NCBI GenBank assembly: GCA_023101725.1
Contig: JALJCO010001098.1
Span: 1,302,001-1,366,000 of the forward strand
Reading direction: 5' to 3'
Length of the DNA: 64,000 bases
Source of the DNA: Atherinomorus stipes
Lineage: Eukaryota > Chordata > Actinopteri > Atheriniformes > Atherinidae
Shown here: positions 1-11,713 of the stretch, one piece after another
Numbering within the stretch: the first letter of the stretch is position 1
Layout of the letters: each line of letters opens with the position of its first letter
Program-made: the position numbers and the translations under genes
Notes under the pieces: generated by a model
The model's input: only the letters and a program-made list of their open reading frames with translations
The model's database searches: none
Told to the model about the DNA's origin: nothing

Positions 1-83
1 TTCACACTTTAGTAAAAACTAAAGTTAGTGTACAGTTGTAGTTGAAAATAGAAATATTCGATATGATTTAACTCATTTTCTCT

Positions 84-322
84 TTAAAGCACTGTTTGGG
101 GATAATTAATGCCTTAAAAGACATAAAAAAATTATTTGATAGTACAGTCATAGCTACACCTGAGACCACTGGATCCACTCTGGGAGAATTTTGGCCTCTA
201 ATGGCCACCATACATTCACAACAGTGCTTGGAATATGAAGTCATTTGAAAGAAAAGATCTTGTCTTTCAAATGCCCATCTTCACCATTAGATGTCAGTAA
301 TTCTTACGTACTGTACCTTTAA
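84..322 (-). mobile_element. Half of TTAA-flanked MITE family A, inverted
   Basis: This is the reverse complement of the left half of the element at 33460-33950; for example, the CCAAGCACTG and GGATCCAGTGGTCTCAGG blocks are shared. It is bounded by TTAA at 84-87 and at 319-322. The outer terminus (AAAGGTACAGTACGTAAG, reverse complement) abuts element B. Confidence 0.7.
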
Positions 323-739
323 AGACACACAACGTGACTTTAAAAGCTTAAAAATCTGTGTTTCTGACTCATTTTGATGGCACACCAACATTCATTATGC
401 GCAGTTTCGAGCCCAGATGCGTCCCAGGGCTCAGAAACGCAGTGACTATTGGTTGCAGCACCGCGTCACGTACTAGCAAACGGATATGAACCAGGTATGA
501 ACACAGCGGGTGTTTTGAACGCGCATCATGTCAGATTTGGTAAAGAAACGAAAGGAAGCATTACCAAAGGAGGAGAGGAAAAGAAAGAGAGGAAGGGACA
601 GAACAAGAGACAAGATAAAACTGTCTTTTACCAGCTGGGATGAGCTCACAGTACAGGTACGATGTAAGATGGATGCTAGTTTAGCCTCCGATACGGGGTG
701 CGTCACTGGGAAAACTGCGAAAAGTTCCATTGTGCGTCT
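323..739. mobile_element. TTAA MITE family B, copy 1
   Basis: The core is flanked by TTAA on both sides (319-322 and 740-743). Terminal inverted repeats are AGACACACAA at the left and TTGTGCGTCT at the right. TTAA targeting is the hallmark of piggyBac-type transposases, so this is probably a non-autonomous piggyBac-like element; that assignment is inferred. On the + strand from 528 it carries a 71-codon frame rich in Lys and Arg, related to frames in two other copies in this window. Confidence 0.75.
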
Positions 740-743
740 TTAA
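528..743 (+). pseudogene. Basic 71-codon frame inside MITE B copy 1
   Basis: The frame begins MSDLVKKRKEALPKEER and continues with a basic stretch and the pattern LSFTSWDEL. A frame of the same register occurs in the copies at 4202-4426 and about 28570-28710 on the - strand. The arrangement 'Arg-rich, then SF..W.EL' recalls N-terminal parts of some uncharacterised fish proteins, so it may be a captured exon. It ends where the element ends and is not shown to be expressed. Confidence 0.35.
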
Positions 744-1035
744 CTCCCATTAAACAAAGCTGGTACAACAGTTTTAAAGTTCAGAGGGTTCTTACTTCAC
801 ACACAATGTTTTGTCCATTCAGGGACACCGTTGTAAAAATGGTGGAACAAATATGGCAGCTTCCATATGTCCACTGCCAAGTAAGTAGATATAAACTACT
901 TGTTCTAAGAAAATAAACATGCAACAGCTATTCTAGTGCAGTGATTACACATTAATAGAAAATACAGTCTTGAATTATATATCACATTTTTCTGCCATTG
1001 ACCTTTGAATTTTTACATACTGTACCTTTAATTCA
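740..1035 (+). mobile_element. Right half of TTAA MITE family A
   Basis: From 744 it matches the right half of the 33.4-kb copy in the same orientation (CTCCCATTAAACAAAGCTGG, then GTTCAGAGGGTTCT). It ends in TACTGTACCTTTAA, the mirror of the A-family left terminus. It sits in the intron upstream of the first visible chitin synthase exon. Confidence 0.7.
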
Positions 1036-1163
1036 TTTTGTTTTACCTGTTAGCTTTGCTTTTATTAAGTCAGCTATGTGCTGAATTCTCCCGGTATCCC
1101 TATAAACATCCCCAAACTGCTAGAGATAATGTTGGGAAACATTTTTTCTTAATCTTCCTTCAG

Positions 1164-4100
1164 GTGCAGCAGTGTCCTGTTGGATTGGCCTTCTGTTGGC
1201 CACCCTCTATATCTGGAACCTCAACATCTACCGTATCCAGAAGACCCAAGACCTGTTCATCAGGAGGCTGTATGAGGGAGCCTTTATCGAGCAATCCTTG
1301 CTGCTCAACACTCGATTCCACATCCAGACCAAACACAAGAAGAATCAGTGAGTGTGTTGTGCATGTCTGCAACAATTTTTCCATTTTGTCATAATTTTTC
1401 AGAATAAAATTGATAGAAGGGAAATATGTTCTTTTTATGTCAAGGTTTAGTGATTGCGCCACCAAAGCCATGTTGTATCTGTGTGCAACCATGTGGCACG
1501 AGACCTACGAAGAGATGATGAACATTATGATCTCAATTTTCAGGTGAGTTACACTAATTATTTTGATAAATTGCTTCGTAACATTGAAATAGAAACAACT
1601 AGATGTCTGCAAGTTAGTCATTATACACACTAAAAACTCCTGGTGGTGCCTTCATAACCCACTGCTTGGTTAAAAGGGACCAACTAATTTCTGGGTTACT
1701 TCAACCCAGAAAATTAGTTTTTTTTTTTTTTTATCCAACTTTTGGGTTGAATATTTGACCCGGAAGTTGGATTATATTGACTACATTGTTGGGTTATTTT
1801 AATCCAGACGTTTGGTCTGGGTTGAAATACTAAATAATACATTTAACAATTTTTGGACATATTTTTAATGGGGAAAGGGAGCAGAGAGAAGCTAAAGCTT
1901 ATTAATTCTCACCCGTTTCCAAAAATAACCCCAGCAGTGGGTTAAAAAGAGACCAACCCAGAATTTCTTTTTTTTTTTTCTTTTATCCAACTTTCGGGTT
2001 GAATACTGGACCCATAAGTTGGGTTATATCGACAACAATGTTGGGTTATTTTAACCCAGAAGTTGGGGCAACAACTCTACAACCCAAATGTCTGGGTTGA
2101 AATATCCCAGAAATTAGTTGGTCCCTTTTTAACCTGGGAGTTTTTAGTGAGAAGTTGCTTTCTTTGAGTTCAAGAAGTCTTTGTGTAAGTCCTTGTTTGT
2201 CTGATCCCTGAAGACTGGACAAGTACAGACCGAAGAATGAGACCAAGTTCAACGATTTCACTTTTGAAACCCACATCTACTTTGATGACGCGTTTGAGTC
2301 TGTCGAGGGAAGCGAGGCACGTCAACTCAATGAATATGCAAAATCCCTTGTGCTTATCATCACCGAGGTTTATGGGTAAGAACCATGTTTATAGTTTTTG
2401 AAGCTGTTTCTCTGATCTGGCACTGACTTTTGGTACACTGACAGAGATGACCAGCTTCCAGCTTCATCAGTGTCTTATCTTCTCTCATCAGCATCTTCAG
2501 TAACATCGATGAGAAATTCTTCAGAATCAAGCAGCAAATTCCCAATCAGAGGGTCATACGGACGCCGTATGGAGGTCGTCTTGTCGTCACCATGCCTCAT
2601 GGGAACAACATAATTGTCCACTTCAAGGATAAAGACCTCATTCGCCACAAGAAGAGATGGTCTCAGGTAGGAAAGTGTCCCTGTACTTTTGTCTTGACAA
2701 ACATTTGGTTTGCTGATTGTTATAAGTTGTTTTCAGGTGATGTACCTTTATTATCTTCTGGGCTGGAAACTCATGACCAAGTATTACAATCGCTGGAAGC
2801 AGGGTGAGGATGAAAGCATGCTCAGAGAAGAAATCCAGGTGAGGGAAGAATAATTTCTAATTAGCTTGAACATGTGTGCAAACTTTTCTTGGCAAATTTA
2901 AAAGTGTGGTAAATAAAACACATCAAATTGCACCTGCAGAAAGAGAAGCACAACACCTACCTCCTGGCTTTAGACGGGGACACGGACTTCCAGCCTGCTG
3001 CTGTCATGCTGCTCATCGATCGTCTGAAAATGTACCCTCGTGTCGGGGCGGCGTGCGGCAGGATTCACCCCACCGGATCAGGTTGGCAGAATGAGGGATA
3101 ACAGTTATATAGTGTAAGGCAGGGGCGGAGCTAGGGGGGTGGCCAGGGGGCAGCGGCCACTCCACTGGCCACCACCATGCTTTAAAGGGGAAGATTTTTT
3201 TTTTCAATCTGGACCTATTTACTAATCGACTAATGTTTTGCAACAAAACATGCACTCTGAAGAATCTACTTATGGCCATCCCAGGGAAAAATTTCTGGCT
3301 CCGCCTTAGATGTAAGGAGAGGTGACAATGCTGAGATGAGTTATGTCTCTGTGTCCCTGCTGCAGGTCCTGCAGTTTGGTTTCAGAAGTTTGAGTATGCC
3401 GTCAGTCACTGGCTGCAGAAGACAGCTGAGCATGTGTTCGGCTGCGTGCTGTGCAGTCCCGGCTGCTTCAGTCTGTTCAGAGCGGAGGCGCTAATGGACG
3501 ACAACGTGATGAAGAAATACTCCACCAAGTCCACGGAGGCCAGCCACTACATCCAGTATGACCAAGGTATCTGATCACTACACTCACCTGCAGCTGGATA
3601 ATTAAGCCTTTGAAACCTCTACTTAGTGATGGAGTCTAATGCTCCACAGAACGCCACAGGAAGTCCTTCCTTCCTGCAGCTATTAAACTCAGGTTGAATT
3701 TGGGCTCCTTCCCCCACCTCCACATCTGGCAGTATTAATATCCTGCACTGCATTAGATGTTTTAAAATTTTTCATCCATACCTTACCTACTTTTACTCTT
3801 ATCTTATCTTATCTTATCTTATCTTATCTTATCTTATCTTATCTTATCTTATCTTATCTTATCTTATCTTATCTTATCTTATCTTATCACTATAATCCAT
3901 GGTCTAAGGATACAGTAGATTTAGGGGTGTCACCTTTGTCACCTCTAAAATCTGATTTTGCACCCCAGGTACCACCTCAGGTGATTGACAGGTCACTAGA
4001 GGAGGACAGGAATGTCTTTTAGATACTTCTAGATCAACAGTGTCACCAATTTGAAGAATATTTCAAAGTAGTTTCCTGATTGGCCAATTTCTAAAAATGT

Positions 4101-7100
4101 TGACATCTGGCTGCACATTTCTGAAAGAGATTTTTTTGTCCCTGTGAAAGTACAACTAATGATAGCATGAAGCTAAAGAGCAGTGCTAATCTAGTTATAT
4201 GCTAGCATTTGATTTGTTTTAAAGGCGAAACTTTTAGCAGTTTTGTCAGTGACGCGCCCCTATCGATGGCTAAACTAGCATCTATCTTGCATCGAACCTG
4301 TACTCTGAGCTCATTCCAACCAGTAAAAGACAGTCTTAACTTGATTCTTGTTCTGTCCCATCCTCTCTTTCTTATCCTTTCTTCCTCTGGTAATGTTTCC
4401 TTGTGTTTCTTTGCCAAATCCGACATAATGCGTGTTCAAAACATCTGCGGTGTTCATATCTGGTTCATATCTGTTTGCTAGTATGTGACGCAGTGTGCAA
4501 CCAATAGTCGGCTGCAACCTCACAGCCCCGTCCCAGATACAGAAGTTACATAGTGCAGTTTCTGAGCCTCGGGACGCCTCTGGACAGTGACGGTTCAAAA
4601 ATGTGCATAATGAATGTTGGTGTGCCATTTAAACGAGTCAGAAACGCAGATTTTTAAGGTCTAAAATTTATATTGTGGGTCTTTAAGATAATGTGGGGAA
4701 ACGTCATATTTAGTTTTCAGAAAGTGGATTCAGATACTACACATCACCTAGGTCAATCAGGATTTTCACATTTGCACTGAAAATAAAATATAAAAAAACC
4801 TCAAAGAGTAGCCTACTTCAATAACAAAGCTATTAAGCTAGCGCTACATGATCTAGTTTAATTTAAACAGGAGACTAGCAAGGCTTATCTTACTGCGTGA
4901 TTTTGTGGTTTCATAGCCTCCAGTTTTAAAGAGAATGGTAGATATTTCAATCTTTTTGCAAAAATTTCAGACCCAGTCTCAGTAGCAGCAGCCCCAACAG
5001 CTCCCCATCGTGGAGCGAACCATGTGGTAAAACACAAAGATCCAGTCCACGCTGCCACCAGACAATGAGCCAGAATTACAAGGGAGAGAATATAATGAAA
5101 ATAACCTTTGAACCTTTTTGAACTTGCTGCAAATATTTCCCCTAGTTGATCCAGATTATTCATATAAACATGTTTTATTTCTCAGTTATGTATAAAAGTA
5201 TGACTACACACCTGATGAGAACTTTCTATGTCTGATTTTACACTTTTGCTCCCTGCAGGTGAAGACCGCTGGCTCTGTACTCTGCTTCTGAAGCAAGGTT
5301 GGAGAGTGGAGTACAATGCAGCATCTGATGCCTACACCAATGCACCAGAAGACTTCAAAGAACTGTACAACCAGGTGAGTGCAGGAGACAAGCAAACCCC
5401 TTTATGTGATGCTGTGGCAAAGTTAATTTTTCCCTGATATTTGGACCCGATTGGGTATAAGTTTAGTCAAATATCATTTTATTATTTTCCCTCCTCAGCG
5501 GAGACGATGGGGACCTTCTACGATGGCTAATGTGGTGGATCTGCTGGGCTCCACCAACATTATTTCCAAGAGGAACCCATCCATGTCCAAACCTTTTATG
5601 TTCTACCAGCTGTTTGCCATCTTCTCAGCCATTCTCGCACCTTCAACTATCTGCCTCATGGTTGCAGGTTAGAATATTTTACATATTTTTTTGTGTTCCC
5701 TTCACAAATAATTAGGTTTTGTATAGTATAAATTTTAAAATTAGCTGAAGCTGTTGTCTCGAAGGTTAGAGGAACTTGTGTAATTCCTTGTCTGCTGTGT
5801 TTTTCAGGCAGTTTGTCTTTCATCCTGGAAATCCACAGTGCTGTAGCTCTTGTCATAGCCGTGATACCTCCTGCCATCTACCTAGGCCTTTGCTTTAAGC
5901 TCAAGGCAGACACTCAGATTACCCTCGCAGCAGTTTTGAGTATCTTCTATGCATTTCTTATGTTGGTGGTCACAATGTCCATTATAGGTAAGTGGATTTT
6001 AAACAGAAGTATTTATTAATTAGAGAATTTAAGCTGAGAAAATCTTCAAACCTGCTTTCTTCTTTGTCTTCCTCCAGGTTCAATAGTGAAAAGTGGGACC
6101 ATTCTGACACCCAGCAGCATTTTTATCATCGCCATGTCTATCATTTATATCGTCACTGCAGTGATGCATCCTCAGGAATTGCCCCTCGTGTTTTACGGCT
6201 TTCTCTACATCATCTGCATCCCCAGCGCCTACCTTCTGCTCACCATTTACTCCATGGTCAACATGAACAGCGTCTCCTGGGGCACCAGAGAGACAAAGCC
6301 TGCAGCAGGGGCTGCCACAGCTGCAGTCGCCCAGCAAACACCCAAACAGAAAGGTGAATTTTACAGCCAGCATTAGCAGCATTAGCTCAGTATTATTGTT
6401 TCTGCTGACTGAACTGAAGCTCACTTTTACACTTGCAGTCAAAAGCACGTTCCAGCGCCTCTTCTCCTGGCTCAAATGCTGTAAAAAGCCCAGTCAGAGA
6501 CCTGAAGATGTGCAGAACATGATCCCAGAGACACAACTTGAGCCTCAACCCCAAAACACTATTGTAGATGATCCCCCGGAGAACAGACAGGGGTAGGCTC
6601 TGAATTCACTAACTTAACCAATGCAATTCTATCTGGGAATGTACTGATTAATATTTTCACTATTTTTCAGGCAAGTGGAAGTTAATGACTCATCCATTAC
6701 GTGTAAGTTAAAGAAATAGTGGTCTTTCCATATAAAACAATCTAATCCATGCAAATGTGATGTCATATATTTATTTTTCCTTTATGATTTTATTCAGGTT
6801 GGGTAACAGAACTCCAGCAATTACCTGATGATGTAACACTGCAAGAGGAATCTCTCGATAAGGTGAATATACCTAATTATCATGCAATTAGTAGAAAATA
6901 AAGTTGACAAGAAAGGATAAGTCAAACACTGTCCTTTTTTTTTCTTAATTAACGGCTCAAAGTTTGATGACAACACCTTTATCTGATTCATTTTTGCTGC
7001 AAACCCAACACATTTCCTCCAGACTGGCTTCAGGGGAGACACTACAGGCAAAAACCTTGTTTTTTCATCACCTGGTCAATTTTGAGATTTTTATTTTTTC

Positions 7101-10100
7101 TCTCCTTCAACATGTTTTCTTTCAGACTAGTGTAAAAAAAACATTCAAAATAAACATTTTAGGGATTTATTTCATGATACTTTGCCTGATGCACCCAAAT
7201 CCCCTCAAATTGCAGCTAAAGTTGCCGTTTTCTCAAAATGATTTTTTTCTCTTACTCTGGGTAAAAAATCTCCACTTCAGGAGCACTAACAGAAACCAAA
7301 CTTTCAAGTTTTGCTCCTGACTCTATTCTTAAAGTTTTTGCAGAAGGATTTTTGACATGTCATTTACAGCCTGATTTATAGAACATTTCATCCCAAAAAT
7401 ATGCCAAAAAATGATTTTTCTGGTTGTTGACAGTATATTCTAAATTGTGAAATGATCTATAGAGATATTCAAAATCCCCTCTGTAAAAACTTTTGACTTT
7501 AATATATGAACAAAATCTAAAAGGAACTTCAAACCTGGTTTAATCCTGTGTTTAGATTTCCCCCCCCTAGAAATGTATGCAAATAAGCCCATTTTTGGCT
7601 ATATAACACCTCATTTGCATATTTAAACATAACATTTCAGAAAACTTGCAATACAAAAAATGATAGCCCTAATGTGAGGAATAAACCAGGAAAGCTAAAT
7701 GGTGATACCAGTTAGTGACATTGTTTACCCTATTTGCCGGTAGTGTCTCGCCTTAAAACAGCAAAGTCTACACAATAATCCTGTCATGCTCAGCTTTACT
7801 ACAAAATCAATCTTGATCTGAAAAACTGTTGAAATGTATCCCTATAATATCGAAAGTAAAAGAAGTGAGGTTAAGAGTTGGCACACAAATGGTTCCACAT
7901 TAGAGATGCCATTAAAAGACCAGAAGTCAGACCTCAAATGCTGGAAGTAATCTAAAAATAAAAGCAAAAATAACATATTTTGTAAGTTTAATGCAGCTGT
8001 TTTCATCAAACATGAATGAAAACATTTACAAAAAGATTAAAGTCAGTTTCAGTAATTGAATTATGTAATAACTGTCATCTTTCTCCAGCGATTGTTATTG
8101 TTCCATAACCACAAAAGTATAACAGTTATTTTTTTACATATCTGGATTAAAATGAATTATTTGTCCAACTTGTTGAGCTGTAATGTCAAATTTTGTGTTT
8201 CACAGTATTATATGTGATATTCATGAGAACTGCAGGCTCAAAGCTTTTTTTTTTTCTTTTTTAAAAAATGCCCTATTATGACATCTAGATACTAGCATAT
8301 ATGAACTTTTTACGTTTTCTTGCAGGAGGAGAAAGATTTCTGGGAGGAATTGCAGAAAAAATATCTTTATCCTCTGCCGGTTGACAAAGAAAAACAAAAA
8401 GAGACGCATAGTGATCTGAAAGCACTGAGAAACAAGGTACGAGTGAGGATCTGAAACGTAAAACGTCTCTCACAGGAAGCACATTCAGTTAGTCTGAAGT
8501 TAAGCTCTCATTTCTTTCTCTTCCCAGATCAACTTCTCCTTCTTCTTCCTGAACGCTCTGTGGCTGGTGACAACCTTCACCCTCCAGGTCTTTGAAATCT
8601 TCTCCATCAAGATAAAAATTATCGATCTCAGTTTAAACGACACGGGGGAGGTCATCCAAATCGAGCCCACGTCCCTCATGTTCATTTTGGGATTTGCTGT
8701 GTCAGTTTTGCTTCAGTTTTTAGGCATGCTGTACCACAGGTAAACTTAAAATTACCATTTCTTACCACTGTAAAGGTAAAACGACCAAACAAGAAAAACA
8801 AAAAGAGAGACCAACTTTTTTGTGTGTGTGTGTTCATCCAGAATCTACACCCTCATCCACTACATAGCTTTCCTGGACACTGAGCCCATACAGCAGAAAA
8901 ACAAAAAGCAAGAAGAACAAACGTCCTTACAGGTATTTATCCCTTCTATTAATCACCACAACTTCCAAAACAACTACACCTGACTTCAATAATTCTGCTA
9001 AAAATACTGGTAGTAATTATTCTAAATGTCTTGAATACCAAAAATTTTGAATCAGTCACTGAATCCAGCAGCAAACATCTCACACAAAATGCAAAGCTCT
9101 AAAAAAATCTTGCTGGAACCAAAAAAGAATCCAAAAACCTTTCAAATAAAAAGAAAATGAAAAAAAATCTCCCTCATTTCATAATGAGGGAGATGACAGA
9201 ATTATCATATAAAATAACTGTCTTTGAATGCTTTCCTTTGCATTTATTTGATTAATTAATTTTTTGGCCCGTGGGAAAGGGGTATAATTTTGTTCAATAA
9301 AAAAAGGGACAAAAACTCTTGGAAATTAATTTTAATCTCTTTCCAACTGAAGTCATGTCTAACAGTATCAATATAAGTGACAAAATATGATAAGTAGAAC
9401 ATCTTCTGGTCATAAACTGTTTCTGGAACAACTAAAAGTACCATGAAAGAGGGTTCTTGGACTTCTTTCAGGCTCATGAGGTTTCTTAAGTCCAGATGAA
9501 GCAGACAGTGAGTCAGGATGACCTTAAAATTAATTCTTACTTGAACCAACAGGCTGTAAGGAAGCTAAAACAGGAGTGATGAGATCTTTTCTCAGTCCGG
9601 CAGCTGATTATTGGTCATTCTGTTTGACACAAGTAAAAAGGTAAATTGGAAATCTGAGGCGTGAGGAGTTAAAACGGTGTTAAACGGTTTCTGCTTCTGA
9701 GCAGAAATGCTGTCAAACCGAACACTGAGGCTGTAGTTCACACAAGCGGCCAGCAGGGGGCAGTGTTTGATCACTCATAAGAAGGGGACCAATCACAATG
9801 ACGTCTATCCTGCTTGAACTGAGTTATAGAAACATTTAAAAAGTCTGAATCTGTGCAAAATAAGAGACACGTTATAAACTCGCTTTTAGAGGCTGCTTGT
9901 TTGAAACTTTAGGGTTGATGTTCTGTCTGCTGAGGATTTGGCTTGCAAAGGTTGCAGCCACATGATCATTCTGCTTAACTCTGGAAAGCACGTTGCTCCT
10001 CAAACTTAAGTTGAGTATGGAAATGTGTATTTAAACAGAGTTTTAACTGATTAAAATACTTTACAAGTTATAAGCTGCATCTTTACTTTCATAATCAGAA

Positions 10101-10389
10101 CCAGAATTGCTTCCCCAAAATGTCCAGACTTTTGTTTTGGAAGCCATTAATAACAAAAATGATTAATTTTGTTGCTCTTCTCATATTTAAATTCCTGTTT
10201 ATCTAAATCCAGTTGTGACAATCTCTTGCTGTGATTGTAAATAAAAGGCCAGATGGTGATTTTATCCATTCTCTCTCCTCCCAGGACGACTCCTCCTCCA
10301 CCACAGACTCAAACTACAACTCTGGGGAGGAAGATGAGAGTTTTGATGACGATTTCTTTGAAGAACATCATGAAGGAACTATGGTTTAA
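1164..10389 (+). CDS. chs1: Chitin synthase, 3' part (18 exons, 5' end outside window)
   Basis: This enzyme polymerises UDP-N-acetylglucosamine into chitin at the membrane (family 2 glycosyltransferase). Coding exons: 1164-1347, 1445-1543, 2214-2375, 2492-2666, 2737-2838, 2940-3081, 3366-3566, 5259-5374, 5499-5667, 5808-5987, 6078-6353, 6439-6592, 6671-6702, 6798-6862, 8326-8436, 8528-8739, 8842-8932, 10285-10389. All junctions are GT-AG and keep one frame, giving 857 residues, numbered from the first whole codon in the window. Visible motifs are CATMWHE (74-80), DGDTD (252-256), CSPGCFS before the acceptor site, EDR (356-358), QRRRW (393-397) and SWGTRE (576-581). Five hydrophobic segments follow QRRRW (about 426-570), then a polar loop, two more helices (about 723-790) and a Ser/Asp/Glu-rich tail ending GTMV. 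This matches the animal chitin synthase layout of five plus two helices. The N-terminal membrane region is cut by the window edge. All catalytic residues I can check are intact, so it looks functional. The paralogue number behind the symbol is uncertain. Confidence 0.95.
1628..2149. mobile_element. CACTA-ended MITE with 'AACCCA' repeats
   Basis: It lies in the intron between the chitin synthase exons ending at 1543 and beginning at 2214. Inverted termini are CACTAAAAACTCC and GGGAGTTTTTAGTG. Inside are two diverged copies of a block with repeated 'TTGGGTT' and 'AACCCAGAA' motifs and T tracts. CACTA ends suggest the EnSpm superfamily, but I do not see a clear 3-bp target duplication. Confidence 0.6.
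3119..3312. mobile_element. Small MITE with GGCGGAGC ends, containing a foldback fragment
   Basis: It is intronic in the chitin synthase gene. Ends are AGGGGCGGAGCTAG and TCTGGCTCCGCCTTA. The stretch 3180-3258 (TTTAAAGGGGAAG, CAATCTGGACCTATTT, then ACTAATGTTTTG) is a truncated copy of the foldback family seen complete at 59378-60027. Confidence 0.55.
3798..3888. repeat. (CTTAT)n microsatellite
   Basis: About 18 uninterrupted copies of the pentamer CTTAT lie in a chitin synthase intron. The lack of interruptions suggests length polymorphism. Confidence 0.95.
4219..4686 (-). mobile_element. TTAA MITE family B, copy 2
   Basis: A reverse-oriented copy of the 323-739 element in the intron between the exons ending at 3566 and beginning at 5259. 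TTAA occurs at both ends (4219-4222 and 4683-4686). It keeps a 74-codon frame on the - strand (4202-4426) beginning MSDLAKKHKETLPEEER, similar to copy 1. The terminus at the 4219 side has lost part of the inverted repeat. Confidence 0.72.
4687..5258. other. Chitin synthase intron, no further feature seen
   Basis: This is AT-rich intron sequence between MITE B copy 2 and the exon at 5259. No repeat family or coding potential is recognised. Confidence 0.6.
6863..8325. other. Long chitin synthase intron, plain AT-rich sequence
   Basis: The intron has no recognised repeat. A 118-codon open frame at 6964-7320 is low-complexity Phe/Leu-rich translation of AT-rich DNA and lacks any family signature. 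Confidence 0.7.
8933..10284. other. Last chitin synthase intron
   Basis: The intron separates the exon ending in the TSLQ codons from the acidic-tail exon. Apart from a CTCF-like motif at 9748-9763 I see nothing in it. Confidence 0.7.
9748..9763 (+). promoter_or_regulatory. CTCF-like motif
   Basis: GGCCAGCAGGGGGCAG fits the vertebrate CTCF core (CCASNAGRKGGCRS) closely. It lies in the last chitin synthase intron, outside any repeat I recognise. Binding is inferred only from the motif. Confidence 0.4.
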
Positions 10390-10555
10390 ACACAGATTGT
10401 TTTAGCAACTAAGATCGTTTTTGCCACTTTAAAGAGTTAATTTCTGTCAGACTTTGTGAAGTTCTTCATCAGTTTGTCAGTGAGCCAAATTAACCAACAT
10501 CTGCTGCATCTGGGTTTCCTTACAAATGTCTTTATTTCTAAAAATGTAACTTTAA

Positions 10556-10561
10556 AATAAA
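10556..10561 (+). terminator. Polyadenylation signal of chitin synthase
   Basis: A canonical AATAAA lies 167 bases after the TAA stop, in AT-rich sequence with no other gene nearby. It is the first such hexamer after the stop that I can see. A second AATAAA near 11155 could serve a longer 3' UTR. Confidence 0.6.
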
Positions 10562-10564
10562 AGG

Positions 10565-11574
10565 TCAGGGGGGCGAAAAGTTTATTTAAAATTCAGTCTT
10601 ATAGTCTTTCATTTTTCATCAGTTTTCTTTGCAATTAATCCGCCATCTGTTATATTCTGAGGACATTGTGCAATTTTTACATGAACTTTACCAGGTAAAC
10701 TGAATATCTGTATTTTTTCCATGTGTATATTTATTTTAAATCACTTTCTCAAAAATACAATATATTTTTTTGCAAATGAAGGGAACGGGTACCAAATGAA
10801 GGATGTGTGCTTTCAATTTCACTGTTAATTATACACTGTTTGAACTTTGCTGCTACTGCTGAAACACAGTTTATTTTTCATGTAATATGCAGGAGTGAAT
10901 GCAGAAAGGAAAATTATACAAGCGATTAAAGACTATTTTTAAAAACTGAAAAAAGGATGAAATCATGAATTGAATATCTAAAATGAAATCTCAATGCAGA
11001 TCATTTTTAATAGTATTTATATACATTGGTATAGAATATTGAATTTTATACAGTGTGGTCAAAGCTACTTCATATTCATATTTATTTTTTGGCTGTTGTT
11101 TATTTTATTATGTTATGTTTTACTGTTTTGAAATCATATTTATTAAGTTCTGTATAATAAACTTTTATTTTTCTATAAATAACGACTCTGTTTATTGGAA
11201 GGTGTGTGAGGAGCCAAACACGACACTTTCCTTCCTGTCTCCTTCTTCTGAATTTCACATAAATCTTGTTTTTAGTTGAATTCATGATTTAAACAATTTG
11301 CAAATCAGCATATTTATTCTTCTTTACAGAATAAATCCATTAGTCAAAACTGAGTTTTAGTTTCACTCTTAGTTTAAAAAGAAATTGTGTGCATAGTTTA
11401 GTTCAATATTTTAATGAAAATTGAATAAATATAACTGTTTTCATTACTACAAAGTCACAACAAAATAATGAAAATCATCTTTTACTCTATTTAGCCATGT
11501 TAAAACAATAAAGCAAAAGGGGACAAGCATCACTCTTGGATTTTTCTCCTGAAACCAACTGAATGACCCAAATT
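10565..11574. other. Intergenic, nothing recognised
   Basis: This AT-rich sequence lies downstream of the chitin synthase polyadenylation signal. A second AATAAA near 11155 is the only point of note. Confidence 0.6.
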
Positions 11575-11713
11575 CCACAACATTCTACTTCACTAAATTG
11601 CAATTTTGTAAATTTTTATTTATTATTAGTTTCTTTAGTTTCTTGTTATTTGAATTAGTATTGTTAGTTTAGCCCTTTCTTTAATTGAAGGGAATAATTT
11701 TGAGGACAACTGT
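11575..11713. mobile_element. Tc1/mariner-type MITE, right-end fragment
   Basis: The end 'GGGAATAATTTTGAGGAC..CTGTA' and the preceding TTTTTATTTATTATTA block match the right parts of the elements at 12290-12810 and 42861-43508. The left end is missing or too diverged to see. Confidence 0.45.

Noticed and set aside
473..743. Chitin synthase upstream exon near the left edge
   Set aside because: The stretch belongs to MITE B, repeated elsewhere; no exon continuing the chitin synthase frame was seen before 1164.
6964..7320. 118-codon frame in a chitin synthase intron
   Set aside because: Phe/Leu-rich translation of AT-rich DNA within a spliced intron.
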